A stretch of 36,835 nucleotides of DNA from an uncultured Lachnospiraceae bacterium (GCA_910580195.1 CAJTWA010000047.1:1-36835); one strand, 5' to 3'. Counted from the stretch's first letter, positions 24,261-32,353 are shown. The notes: generated by a model from the sequence alone, not told the origin. A program made the numbers and translations.

Positions 24261-24944
24261 CTAACACAGTTTAGATGACAAAGCCGCCGCTTTCATTCTA
24301 TCATCAATTTCTTTTTGTATTTCTTCTGCCGTCCTAACTATTGCAAAACTGCAAGAACCTTTCACTCCATTTCGCTCCATTGTGTTTTGCCCCATAATAC
24401 TGCGGTCAAAATACACCGGCACGGATATGTAGCCATTAAGGCTTTGCTGCCACTTGTCCATAGAGAAGTAAGCATCCCAATTTCCAGAATTTTTATATTC
24501 CTCCATAATATCCTTTATCGCCGTACTGTAGTCTGCCTTATCTAAATAAGTTTTCACTCCTGTTTTTGCAAATAGGATATCTGCTCTCTGCTTATCTCCT
24601 AAAGATGTATTTCCTGTTTCCTGATTAAGCATCATAAGTTCCGCATAACTACAATTTCTGGGATCTATCATCCATGCATGGTGTTTCCTTTCAAATTCTT
24701 CTCCCTCTGCGGTCTTGCCCTTTAATATGTAAATTGGCGTATCATCCGAATAAATATCTGAACGATGTAGCTCGATACTCTCCCCTGTCTTTGGATTTGA
24801 AAAAGATATCAACGGTTCATCCACTTTACTTCCTCTGTTTATATCTTCTATTTGAATATTAAAATTCTTGTTTAAAACTCTCTTTTTACCCGTCATATAA
24901 TCCGGGTTAATTCCAGTATTATTATCAATACAATTTACCGGCAT
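24261..24944 (-). CDS. Unknown protein of module B
   Basis: This 227-residue soluble protein has no signal peptide. It starts MPVNCIDNNTGINPDYMTGK. A beta-rich middle (ISFSNPKTGESIELHRSDIY, PIYILKGKTAEGEEFERKHH) is followed by a helical second half, including TYLDKADYSTAIKDIMEEYK. GGAGGG lies 8 nt before the ATG. It lies downstream of DUF6033-like gene B and the 25188 gene on the same strand, so it is probably part of the same output group. Unlike the DUF6033-like proteins it lacks the FD-x-[N/S]-I end. No family could be assigned with confidence. Confidence 0.7.
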   Translation of the reverse strand: MPVNCIDNNTGINPDYMTGKKRVLNKNFNIQIEDINRGSKVDEPLISFSNPKTGESIELHRSDIYSDDTPIYILKGKTAEGEEFERKHHAWMIDPRNCSYAELMMLNQETGNTSLGDKQRADILFAKTGVKTYLDKADYSTAIKDIMEEYKNSGNWDAYFSMDKWQQSLNGYISVPVYFDRSIMGQNTMERNGVKGSCSFAIVRTAEEIQKEIDDRMKAAALSSKLC

Positions 24945-24989
24945 AATATTTTCCCTCCAAGATTGCTGATCTGAAATGCTTTAAGGCTT

Positions 24990-25090
24990 TCAAGAAAAGC
25001 AGATTTGCATAATTTTGTCCTCCTTGAAAAATTTAATACTTTATAGAGGTTTTTCCGTCATTCAGGGCCGCTTTTGCCCCCTTATGATAA
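24990..25090 (-). repeat. Duplicated leader with ribosome binding site and six-codon ORF
   Basis: The minus strand carries AAAGTATTAAATTTTTCAAG plus GAGG and an ATG at 25010, followed only by MQICFS and TGA (24990-24992). The leader resembles that of DUF6033-like gene B (about 26571-26640), including ATGACGGA-AAACC at its far end. It looks like the 5' end of a deleted paralogue. Confidence 0.5.
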
Positions 25091-25187
25091 ATCCGGGCAA
25101 TCCGCAGAAGCACCTATTTAAGTACCTCTGCGAGATAAGCTGTAAGAAATATTTACATTCCTGTCATAGCAGCTTGACATAAACCTG

Positions 25188-25766
25188 TCAAACCTGTATA
25201 TCTATCCCTTTTGTTCCCCCGGAATTTCCCGATACCATAGATGTAATGCTTTCATCTGCAAAAATTTCATCTAACACATCAGACGGAATTGGTTTTCCAT
25301 GCGTCCAACCGGGTACTTTTTCTTTCACAGCACTGGAAACTTTTTTTGCGATGTTTCTTTCCAGTTGCCCTAATGTCCATGCAGCGGCTACACGGTCATT
25401 TACTTTTAATGTTTTATAATAGCTGTTCTTCGCAACAGCCATTTCTTCCCATTCAGCCTCATGATCGCCGGACATACCATTATATTTGTAAAACGCATTT
25501 TTTACGCTGTCAAAAACACGCTGCTTCATTTCATCAGATACCTTAATGATTTTTCTTGCATTGGGATTGTTTGTAACGCACATTCCCTCTACACCATAAG
25601 AATTTTTACGGTGTCCAGAAAGGAAATCCTCTAATGTATTCCTGCCGCCTGCTCCAGAGCGTCTTGTTGATGTTCCGCTGCTGAAAGGCATACTTGTATT
25701 TGGCTTTCCTCCATTCATTTTTGAAAAAATCTGCATAATCCCTTGATAATTGTTTCCTATACGCAT
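25188..25766 (-). CDS. Unknown protein of module B (25.2 kb)
   Basis: This 192-residue protein starts MRIGNNYQGIMQIFSKMNGG. A Ser/Gly/Thr-rich disordered stretch covers about 20-45, followed by a helical domain (VSDEMKQRVFDSVKNAFYKY, DHEAEWEEMAVAKNSYYKTL, RVAAAWTLGQLERNIAKKV). The C-terminus is GGTKGIDIQV. It has no signal peptide or membrane segment. AAGGAGG is 7 nt before the ATG. It lies 97 nt after DUF6033-like gene B on the same strand, with a hairpin between them. It has no recognised family. The flexible Gly/Ser N-terminus is shared in style with the other proteins of these clusters. Confidence 0.7.
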   Translation of the reverse strand: MRIGNNYQGIMQIFSKMNGGKPNTSMPFSSGTSTRRSGAGGRNTLEDFLSGHRKNSYGVEGMCVTNNPNARKIIKVSDEMKQRVFDSVKNAFYKYNGMSGDHEAEWEEMAVAKNSYYKTLKVNDRVAAAWTLGQLERNIAKKVSSAVKEKVPGWTHGKPIPSDVLDEIFADESITSMVSGNSGGTKGIDIQV

Positions 25767-25806
25767 AACATTATCCTCCTTGCTATGCCGCCTTGATACA
25801 TATATT

Positions 25807-25848
25807 CCTGTCTGCCATTTTTATAACGAATGGCAGACAGGCTTTTTC
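25807..25848. terminator. Hairpin downstream of DUF6033-like gene B
   Basis: CCTGTCTGCCATT (25807-25819)/AATGGCAGACAGG (25829-25841) is a perfect 13-bp stem. The T-run (CTTTTTC) is on the plus-strand side. It is equivalent in position to the hairpin after gene A, and the stem bases have changed in a compensating way. Confidence 0.55.
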
Positions 25849-25862
25849 ACTTCGCCGATATC

Positions 25863-26570
25863 CTAAATATTCACATCAAATTTAGGATAATAAGCATCTG
25901 CCAGCCTTTCTTTCTGCATCATTGCCTTTGCTTCTGATTCAGATTCAGCTTCCACATACTTGACAGAGATTTCCGGCTCCGCTGCCTTTGGCGCAGAAAT
26001 TTTCTCTCTACCCCCATTCAGCTTTTCAGCCTGCTTTGCCTTTTCTTCTTTCTTCTCTTTTACTTTTTCTTCTTCCTCTTTCTTCTCCTTTTGTTTCTCT
26101 AAGCGTTCGTCCATGTTCTTCTTCATTCTCTCTGCATTGGTCATTCCTGTTTCGGTAACAGAATATACGGTACTCTGTATGCTTCCGTCTTTGTTAATCA
26201 TCCATGTCTGCTGATAATACGTCACTGTACCGCCCAAAGCCTTATTCTGCGCTGAAAGCTGTTCATACCCCTGCTTTTCAAGTTCGGGGATTTTTTTCAA
26301 AAAATCTTCCAGTTCCTTTGCTTTTGCGGAATTGCCCGAACATTTCTTCAAATACTCACTGGATATTGATACATTTCCGTTTGACATACAATCATAATTC
26401 TTCTGTAAATAGGAATAATAGTCTGATACGCTGTCTGTTCCGGGTTTTTTCGTGTTCCCTGCCTGCACAGGCGCAGTATCTTTTGTCCCCGCTTCCTTTG
26501 GTGCTTCATTTTTTTGTGCGGCATATGTACCCTCATACACATTGTTATTTCCAATTCCTGTAATTGCCAT
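25863..26570 (-). CDS. DUF6033-like charged coiled-coil protein B
   Basis: This 235-residue paralogue of protein A starts MAITGIGNNNVYEGTYAAQK. It shares the block DSVSDYYSYLQKNYDCMSNG and a KAKELEDFL helix. A beta-containing middle (TYYQQTWMINKDGSIQSTVY) is followed by a long Lys/Glu helix (about 145-185) and the end DAYYPKFDVNI. It has no signal peptide. GGAGGG lies before the ATG. It follows kinase B with a 179-nt gap, as A follows kinase A. The N- and C-terminal ends are the best-conserved parts, suggesting they are recognised by a partner or export machinery. Function is unknown. Confidence 0.8.
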   Translation of the reverse strand: MAITGIGNNNVYEGTYAAQKNEAPKEAGTKDTAPVQAGNTKKPGTDSVSDYYSYLQKNYDCMSNGNVSISSEYLKKCSGNSAKAKELEDFLKKIPELEKQGYEQLSAQNKALGGTVTYYQQTWMINKDGSIQSTVYSVTETGMTNAERMKKNMDERLEKQKEKKEEEEKVKEKKEEKAKQAEKLNGGREKISAPKAAEPEISVKYVEAESESEAKAMMQKERLADAYYPKFDVNI

Positions 26571-26749
26571 AATTTCGCCCTCCTTGAAAATTTTAATACT
26601 TTCCTGTTATTGTATATTGCTAATAACGGTTTATCCGTCATTTTTCAGCCGCCCATAACCTGTTGCCAATTCTCTATTCCCTTTTCATTTTTATATCCAT
26701 TCCTTTCGCTCAAGGCACAAAACGCCATGAAAAAAATGGATACCCTCTA

Positions 26750-28216
26750 CTATTCTTTTTCAACCTTTATCATCACGGAAAGGATAAACACCCTGCCGTC
26801 CGTCCTGTAATCCATTGTGCCTTGATATTTCTCTGCCGTATTTTTAATATTTGCAAGCCCTATTCCATGCACTTTTTTGTCCGCTTTGTCTGTTTCGGGA
26901 AGCCCTGCCTGCCGCTTCCGTTTCAACGTCCCGTCAAAGCTGTTTTCTATCTTGAAAATTAACAGTTTATCTTTCTTAACAGACGACAGCCGGATAAAGG
27001 TTTTTGCTCCCGGCTCTTTTTCCTTTAGCTTCTGGCACGCTTCCATTGCATTGTCTAAAGCGTTGCCTAAAATAACAGCTATATCATAGCTTTGGACAGC
27101 CAGATCAGAGGGGAGCAGCAGTTTCTTTATATCTACCTGCAAATCCGGGACAAGGCGTAACGCTTCATGGTATTTCATGTTGAGCAATGTGTCAATCACG
27201 CTGTTTCCCGTCTTAAACTGGAAGTCCAGGCCGTCAAAAACATTGTTCAGTTCCGACAGGTAGGCTTGCAGCTCTTTATTTTCACTTTCCCCTTTTTCAG
27301 CGGCAAGCCGCAGGGCAACAGAAAGCGTGTTCTTCATATCGTGTTTCATGCTCCTTATGCCGGAAGAGATACGCTCCATTTCCGCCATATGCTCCTGCAT
27401 ACTCCCTATCTGCTTTTCCAGTACAATCCTGTTGCTCCGCTCCCGGTTCAGATAAACCGTATCTTGAAACAGCTTTACCCCATACAGGATAGACAGCAGC
27501 GACAAAAGCAGGATTGCGGGGAGGATTGCCAATAACAGCGGGTATTTCCCATACACTGTTTCCACGGCATTTTCTTCCACCGTAAATAGGATAGTGCGCA
27601 GCAGCGCACATAACAGCAGGCTTACCATAGCTGGGGTAAGGATAGATAACAGCTCTGTCCTATGGATCGCATAATCCTTTTCCCTGTAATTGCGTACAAT
27701 CCCTTTCAGTGACAGATACAACAGCAGGATAAGGGCAGTTTCCCGAAAAATCTGGTTTCCGATTACACTGACATTTACTGCTGTTTCAAAGGTTTTTTCG
27801 GAAGTGATAATCCCTTTCTCCATGCACAGATTCCATACCGTAAGCAGTTTATCCACTGGTTTATCAAGCAGGATAAGCACTACGAAAGCGCTAATATCAG
27901 CGATTGCACGGAAAGCAGCCACAAGAAAGAGCGTAACCGTACGAAACGCCTTATAAAAACACATTGCTATCACAAGCAGAATACAGAGGGACAGTACCGT
28001 TTTCCAAATTGCCTTTACGCTTTCATATCCTGTCGGGGGAAGCCAATAGATACATAACCGTGACAGCCCGTATGCTGCCGTTACAAAAAGCCCATGAAAA
28101 CGGCTTTTTGTCCTGCCCTCTAAAAAACTTCCCAAAAAATATTGCAGGCAGTACCCTTGAAGCAGGACGGAAACCACCGTAAAAAACGTAAAAATAAAAT
28201 CTATCTGGCTATACAC
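26750..28216 (-). CDS. GHKL-type sensor histidine kinase B (AgrC-like)
   Basis: The kinase is about 488 residues, starting at GTG 28216 behind GGAGGGG with good spacing. The start lies within the end of regulator B (8-nt overlap, exactly as in module A). N-terminal membrane helices cover about residues 5-250. A coiled coil leads to the H-box IRSMKHDMKNTLSVALRL (H292). The GHKL domain follows: VILGNALDNAMEAC (N-box) and KKVHGIGLANIKNTAEKY (G-box). It is paralogous to kinase A and the likely partner of regulator B. It may sense a peptide; no peptide precursor or AgrB-type protease is recognisable nearby. Confidence 0.9.
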   Translation of the reverse strand: MYSQIDFIFTFFTVVSVLLQGYCLQYFLGSFLEGRTKSRFHGLFVTAAYGLSRLCIYWLPPTGYESVKAIWKTVLSLCILLVIAMCFYKAFRTVTLFLVAAFRAIADISAFVVLILLDKPVDKLLTVWNLCMEKGIITSEKTFETAVNVSVIGNQIFRETALILLLYLSLKGIVRNYREKDYAIHRTELLSILTPAMVSLLLCALLRTILFTVEENAVETVYGKYPLLLAILPAILLLSLLSILYGVKLFQDTVYLNRERSNRIVLEKQIGSMQEHMAEMERISSGIRSMKHDMKNTLSVALRLAAEKGESENKELQAYLSELNNVFDGLDFQFKTGNSVIDTLLNMKYHEALRLVPDLQVDIKKLLLPSDLAVQSYDIAVILGNALDNAMEACQKLKEKEPGAKTFIRLSSVKKDKLLIFKIENSFDGTLKRKRQAGLPETDKADKKVHGIGLANIKNTAEKYQGTMDYRTDGRVFILSVMIKVEKE

Positions 28217-28928
28217 AGGAAGCCCCTCCGTTCTGCAAGTACCACATATACGCATTTACAAATTCGCCGTATTTTTTCTTTGTCAAATAGACGGTTTCCC
28301 CACCCGTAAGCGTGATACAGTCACTTTTGTATTCCGTGATGTGCGCCATATTCACAAGATACCCCCGGTGGCAGCGGTAGAACGTCCCGCCAAGCTGCGT
28401 TTCCAGTTCGCCAAGTGCGCCGTAGGCTTCAATGATTTCCTGCGTGGTATGGATTTCCACTTTCCTCGATACGCTTTCGATATACAATATATTGTCTGCG
28501 TCTATGGTAATGCCCTTGTTCCTTGTATGGATAAAAAGCTGTTTTTTCCGGCGCATGTTCCGCAGCCCGGCTTCCCTTAACGCCTGCCCGAAAACTTCTG
28601 TAAATTTCTGTTCCGTGACAGGCTTCAACAGATAATGGAACGCATACAGGTCAAGGGCTTCAAAAACATATTCCTTTATGCCAGTAATGAAAATTAAAAC
28701 GGTATCTGCGTTCTTTTCCCTTGTTTCCTTTGCCGCTTCAATGCCATTCATGCCGTCCATCTGTATGTCAAGGAAAATAATGTCAAACGCTTTTGCTGCG
28801 TTAAGAAATTCTTCCCCGGACGAAAAGCAAGCCACATGACAGTCCGGCTTCTGGTTTTCTATCATTTCACGGATATGCTCACGGATTACTTTTTCATCAT
28901 CAACAACTGCTATATCCAAATCTACCAC
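28209..28928 (-). CDS. LytTR-family response regulator B
   Basis: This 239-residue regulator is the same length as regulator A. The receiver domain has DDE at 10-12, D54 in IIFLDIQMDGMNG, and YLLKPVTEQKF. The LytTR domain has ILYIESVSRKVEIH, GTFYRCHRGYLVNMAHI and VYLTKKKYGEF. It is the first gene of module B and overlaps kinase B by 8 nt. A direct-repeat operator with 22-bp period and a core promoter nearly identical to that of gene A lie within 100 bp upstream, so it is probably autoregulated. Confidence 0.92.
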   Translation of the reverse strand: MVDLDIAVVDDEKVIREHIREMIENQKPDCHVACFSSGEEFLNAAKAFDIIFLDIQMDGMNGIEAAKETREKNADTVLIFITGIKEYVFEALDLYAFHYLLKPVTEQKFTEVFGQALREAGLRNMRRKKQLFIHTRNKGITIDADNILYIESVSRKVEIHTTQEIIEAYGALGELETQLGGTFYRCHRGYLVNMAHITEYKSDCITLTGGETVYLTKKKYGEFVNAYMWYLQNGGASCV

Positions 28929-28946
28929 TCCTACCCTGCTTTATCC

Positions 28947-29021
28947 CTACTTTATTTATCGGCAGAAATTTTGTACTTTTTTGCGAAATGTAGCAAAAGA
29001 CGGTTTGAAGTGTAGCGAAAG
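28947..29021 (-). promoter_or_regulatory. LytTR-type operator and core promoter of module B
   Basis: TGTAGCAAAAG (28989-28999) and TGTAGCGAAAG (29011-29021) are direct repeats with 22-bp period; the spacer contains ACGG. CGATAAATAAAGTAG (28947-28961, minus strand) lies 29 bp away and differs at one position from the element before DUF6033-like gene A. Confidence 0.6.
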
Positions 29022-29066
29022 GAATTTCTTGGCCTGTCTTAACAATCCAATCTTTACACCCATGAA

Positions 29067-29118
29067 AAAGCCGGAGCGTAGCGGCTATCCAATAGCTGCC
29101 ACGTCCCGGCTTTCTTTT
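29067..29118. terminator. Bidirectional terminator hairpin
   Basis: AAAGCCGG (29067-29074) pairs with CCGGCTTT (29106-29113), and inner segments (GCGT/ACGT, GCGGCTAT/ATAGCTGC) also pair, giving a long imperfect hairpin. T tracts lie on both sides (TTTTTCATG on minus, CTTTTCTC on plus). It ends the DMT transporter transcript. Confidence 0.75.
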
Positions 29119-29177
29119 CTCTTAATAACGGCATACTTCCTAACGGCAAGTGTTCATCAATTACCATAACACATTTT

Positions 29178-30002
29178 TTATTCTGTAAGCCCATTTTTAA
29201 TACCTTTCCTTTCTGCCTTATACTCTGACAGGAATAATCCTATCAAGGTCAAAATTGTTCCTGTTCCTGCCAATAAAGTCAACCTTTCATGTAAAATCAG
29301 GACAGAAGTGACAACAGTTATGGCGGGAACCATGTAAATATACACGCTTGTTTTTACTGCGCCTAACTCTTTTACTGCAAAATTCCATGTAACAAAGCAA
29401 AGCGCAGAAGCCCCTGCCCCTAAATATAAAATATTAAACAGATACGTCATGTTCGCAAAACGGGATAAATCCGGCTGGAAGCCAAAAAAGAACAGCGTTG
29501 GTATCATAAACAAAATTCCATAAAAGAATGTCCTGCGGGTGGATAAAACAACAGGATAGCCAAAACTGCTGATTTTCCTTGTCAATATGGAGTAACAAGC
29601 CCAAATAAGGGCAGCAGCGACCGCCAATAAATCGCCCATAGGGTTAAGCTCCAATTTTGAACCATTAAAGCTGATTAAGATTATCCCGGCCATTGCAACG
29701 AAAAATCCAACAAAGAACTGCACCCGCAATTTTTCTTCTGACTTCATAAACAAATGAGCCAGTATCGCCGTAAAAAATGGGGCAACAGATATAATCACGC
29801 CCACATTAGAAGCCAGTGTAAATGTTAAAGCGATATTTTCCAACAGGTAATATAGGCATATCCCACACAATCCCGCAGCAACAAAGATCAATTCCTGTTT
29901 ATAATCTGCCGTTTTTAATCTTTTGGGGTGTACCATGAATAAAATCAAAAAGCCCATAATAAAACGAAAAAACAAAATTTCCACAGGCTGAAAATCCACC
30001 AA
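29178..30002 (-). CDS. EamA/DMT-family transporter, 5' end disrupted (possible pseudogene)
   Basis: The visible frame has 274 residues with nine membrane helices and two EamA repeats (for example LENIALTFTLASNVGVIISV and WNFAVKELGAVKTSVYIYMV). The conserved first helix (AGHLAALLTIIIWGTTFIST) is encoded in the same frame upstream (30003-30077), but no ATG, GTG or TTG precedes it before the TAA at 30078-30080. The first usable start, TTG at 30002, would drop that helix. A 1-2 nt deletion in the A-run at 30074-30079 would explain this. Family members export amino acids or small metabolites. It lies 90 nt downstream of an AraC-type gene. Confidence 0.75.
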   Translation of the reverse strand: MVDFQPVEILFFRFIMGFLILFMVHPKRLKTADYKQELIFVAAGLCGICLYYLLENIALTFTLASNVGVIISVAPFFTAILAHLFMKSEEKLRVQFFVGFFVAMAGIILISFNGSKLELNPMGDLLAVAAALIWACYSILTRKISSFGYPVVLSTRRTFFYGILFMIPTLFFFGFQPDLSRFANMTYLFNILYLGAGASALCFVTWNFAVKELGAVKTSVYIYMVPAITVVTSVLILHERLTLLAGTGTILTLIGLFLSEYKAERKGIKNGLTE

Positions 30003-30092
30003 CAGGATTTTAGTGGAGATAAATGTCGTCCCCCATATTATGATTGTTAATAAAGCCGCTAAATGTCCGGCTGTTTTTTATGCTCTATTCTG

Positions 30093-30923
30093 TTACTTTC
30101 CGTCCCCTTTCCCGCCAAAAAATATGTCACGATAAACGCCGGGGGCAAGCCCGATAAATCTGGTAAAATAATTTGTAAAATGGCTTTGGTCTGAAAATCC
30201 TGTCTGCATAGCCGCTTCTACGGGCTGCATACCTTTTCCCAACAATATTTTTGCTTCATTAATACGGATTGTTTCCAAATACCGGTACGGGGTAATGCCT
30301 TTTATTTTGGTAAAAGCCCGAAGGAGGGTGGATTTACTTAAACCAGCGTAACGGCATATCTGGCCTAAATAAATCCGTTCATTAAAGTGCTGCCTAATAA
30401 ATTCACAGGCTTTTTCAATTTCCTGCGGACATTCCGGCACACAGCTTTCAAAAGGCTGTCCGTACTTTTGTACCAGTTCGGAAATGAGGAATAAAAGATT
30501 TTCTTCCTTTCCAAAATCAGAGTTTCCCGTTATTACCATTTCGTGAAGCGGGCGCAGATAACAGGTAATTTCATCATCATAAATAACATTCCTTGAAAAG
30601 CCGGGAAGCTCCCGTTTCCCTGTTACTTCTTCCGCTAAATCAAGCATGATGCTTTTGGAAATATGAAATCCCCGATAATCAAATGTCCCGTTGCCGCTTT
30701 GGACACAAGCGTGATTATCCCCTGGATTAAAAAGTATGGCATTGCCCTTTTCTATACGGTATTCTTTGTTTTTGCAAGATAAAACACGTTGCCCGTCCTC
30801 AACAAAGCCTATCACATAATACTCATGGAAATGGTTTGGAAACGGCTGCCGGGTCCCCTCAAAACGATAGGCTTCAATCCTTATTTCATCATCATAAACT
30901 ACCGTTCTTGTTTCTTTCTTCAT
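30093..30923 (-). CDS. AraC-family transcriptional regulator with cupin sensor domain
   Basis: This 276-residue protein has an N-terminal cupin (about 10-110: PFPNHFHEYYVIGFVEDGQ, GNAILFNPGDNHACVQSG). The C-terminal AraC double HTH (about 175-270) has ERIYLGQICRYAGLSKSTLL, GITPYRYLETIRINEAKILL and TGFSDQSHFTNYFTRFIGLA. AAAGGAGC sits 9 nt before ATG 30923; the frame opens at 31004. It precedes the DMT transporter gene on the same strand, an arrangement where the regulator usually controls the transporter. Confidence 0.9.
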   Translation of the reverse strand: MKKETRTVVYDDEIRIEAYRFEGTRQPFPNHFHEYYVIGFVEDGQRVLSCKNKEYRIEKGNAILFNPGDNHACVQSGNGTFDYRGFHISKSIMLDLAEEVTGKRELPGFSRNVIYDDEITCYLRPLHEMVITGNSDFGKEENLLFLISELVQKYGQPFESCVPECPQEIEKACEFIRQHFNERIYLGQICRYAGLSKSTLLRAFTKIKGITPYRYLETIRINEAKILLGKGMQPVEAAMQTGFSDQSHFTNYFTRFIGLAPGVYRDIFFGGKGDGK

Positions 30924-31063
30924 ATGTTTTTGCTCCTTTCCGCACATATTGTACCGCTGAAACACCAGAAAGTCTTGTAAAATATCTTCAAATTTTTGTT
31001 TCATGCAAAAAGACAGCGCAAGAAATCATTCAATGGCTTCTATGCCCTGCCCTTATTATGCTT

Positions 31064-31262
31064 TTATCTGCTCTCTGCCTGCCGTTCCCGTCCCGGCTGC
31101 TTCGCCTGCCTTAAAATAGTATCTACGTTCTGCTTGATTGTATCAAACTGCTTTACTTTCTTTTTCAGCTTCCCATACTCTTGATACAGCTTGCCTTTCT
31201 TCTCCGTAAGTTCCTTCTACTCCGTATGCAGCGTTTTGAAGCCGGGCAGCCTACCGCCGTAC
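31064..31262 (-). pseudogene. Relaxase (mobilisation protein) C-terminal remnant
   Basis: The minus frame ending at TAA (31064-31066) reads KKGKLYQEYGKLKKKVKQFD and TIKQNVDTILRQAKQPGRER, which is like the C-terminal coiled coil of MobA/VirD2-type relaxases from clostridial mobile elements. Upstream the frame is broken: another frame reads FKTLHTE, a TAG, then KELTEKK. No N-terminal relaxase motif remains. It is probably debris of the element that carried the integrase. Confidence 0.45.
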
Positions 31263-31300
31263 AAGCTCTTTGCAGGGACTAAAAAAATTCATGGAGGGAA

Positions 31301-31510
31301 ATGCTGATGGATGAAACGGCTGCCAGCACGCCGCACTTGCAGGGCGGCAAAGGCTTGCTAAGGGAAACGAAGAAACTTATGGTTTCCAAAGGGCATACAT
31401 ACTACCAGCCCCAGAAATTAGGCCGTGTACCGCGGAAAGCCGTGGAGGAATTGTTGGGTATCAGATTTCAAGACGGGCAGGCTGAATGTACTTCTTGCAC
31501 ACCAATGTAA
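31301..31510 (+). CDS. Small ORF, possible excisionase-like protein (degraded)
   Basis: This 69-codon frame has GGAGGG about 10 nt before the ATG at 31301; a second ATG is at 31307. The segment HTYYQPQKLGRVPRKAVEEL resembles the C-terminal half of excisionase/MerR-like HTH proteins, while the first half does not look like a normal HTH and may be frameshifted. It overlaps the first bases of the frame upstream of the integrase fragment, as xis genes often adjoin int. Function is doubtful. Confidence 0.4.
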   Translation: MLMDETAASTPHLQGGKGLLRETKKLMVSKGHTYYQPQKLGRVPRKAVEELLGIRFQDGQAECTSCTPM

Positions 31511-31521
31511 GGGGTGGCATT

Positions 31522-32010
31522 ATGGCGAAAGACCCAATCAAGAAAGCAGATAACGGAACTTATTATTTTAGGGCAAACTTAGGCTACAATCCGATAACAG
31601 GCAAACAAATCCAGGAATACCGAAGCGGCTTTAAGGCAAAAAAGGAAGCACGGGAGGAATATTCAAAACTTGCCCCCACTTCCACCGAAGAACTGACCGC
31701 CAAAAAGGAAACGGTTTCTTTCCAGACGTTCATTGAAGAAACCTGCCTGCCGTGGTACAAGACGCAGGTAAAGGAAAGCAACTACCTAAACCGCCGTCCC
31801 ACCATCCAGAAGCATTTCGCATACTTCTACAAAATAGCAACGGACGAGATAGAGCCTATCAACATGCAGAACTGGCAACTGGAACTTGCAAAGGAGTTCA
31901 GCCCTAACTATATCTGTATCGTACAGGGTATGCTCTCTATCGCATTTGGCCGGGCTATCGTTTTAGGGATTGCAAAGAAAAACCCGTCACACATGATAAG
32001 GACAACATAA
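31522..32010 (+). pseudogene. Tyrosine recombinase/integrase, N-terminal fragment
   Basis: From ATG 31522 (AAGGGGTGG upstream), the protein shows the arm-binding domain (DNGTYYFRANLGYNPITGKQ, EYRSGFKAKKEAREEYSKL). The SAM-like core-binding domain (FQTFIEETCLPWYKTQVKES through VQGMLSIAFGRAIVLGIAKK) follows. It ends abruptly after NPSHMIRTT, where the catalytic domain with R-H-R-Y should begin. At this point IS256 transposase sequence starts on the other strand, so IS insertion and deletion probably removed the catalytic half. It cannot recombine DNA as it stands. Confidence 0.85.
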
Positions 32011-32319
32011 ACAGCGCAGTTTTTTGTTTCCATTTCCTTGCGGATGGTAACGTAAATACAGCCGGCAAAGAGGAATGGGCAGAACTTTTTCAGAGGGCGG
32101 TTCTGCCATTCTTCTGTTCCAATTACCCTGTCCGTGATTGCTGAATGTCTTTGATGGCATCCTGCATTTCTTCCCTTGCCTGTGGCTGGTATTTCTCCAC
32201 GATTGCCTGTGCGATTGCTGCCCCTCTTGTGTTCTGTTTGTTTCTTCGTGCCATCAGTGCTGTACCTATCCTTTTCATCATCCTTTCTTTGGGTGTAACA
32301 CACTTTATTTTACACTCCC
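31984..32319 (-). mobile_element. IS256-family transposase remnant
   Basis: Two pieces remain on the minus strand. One is an N-terminal piece from ATG 32281 (MARRNKQNTRGAAIAQAIVE, then KYQPQAREEMQDAIKDI), ending at TAA 32123. The other is an internal piece in another frame (EWQNRPLKKFCPFLFAGCIY, then VTIRKEMETKNCAVYVV), about 31984-32116, matching the IS256 transposase core. The middle, including most catalytic residues, is deleted. GGGTGTAACACACTTTATTT (about 32290-32309) may be one terminal inverted repeat. Confidence 0.7.
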
Positions 32320-32353
32320 GATTATTATAAAAATAATAATTGCATTATACAGA

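Noticed and set aside
26348..26641. ORF starting in the leader of DUF6033-like gene B
   Set aside because: It runs out of frame through gene B, and its start is part of the leader; at most a short upstream ORF.
31908..32303. Intact 131-residue protein on the minus strand
   Set aside because: It is a chance join of IS256 transposase pieces and antisense integrase sequence.
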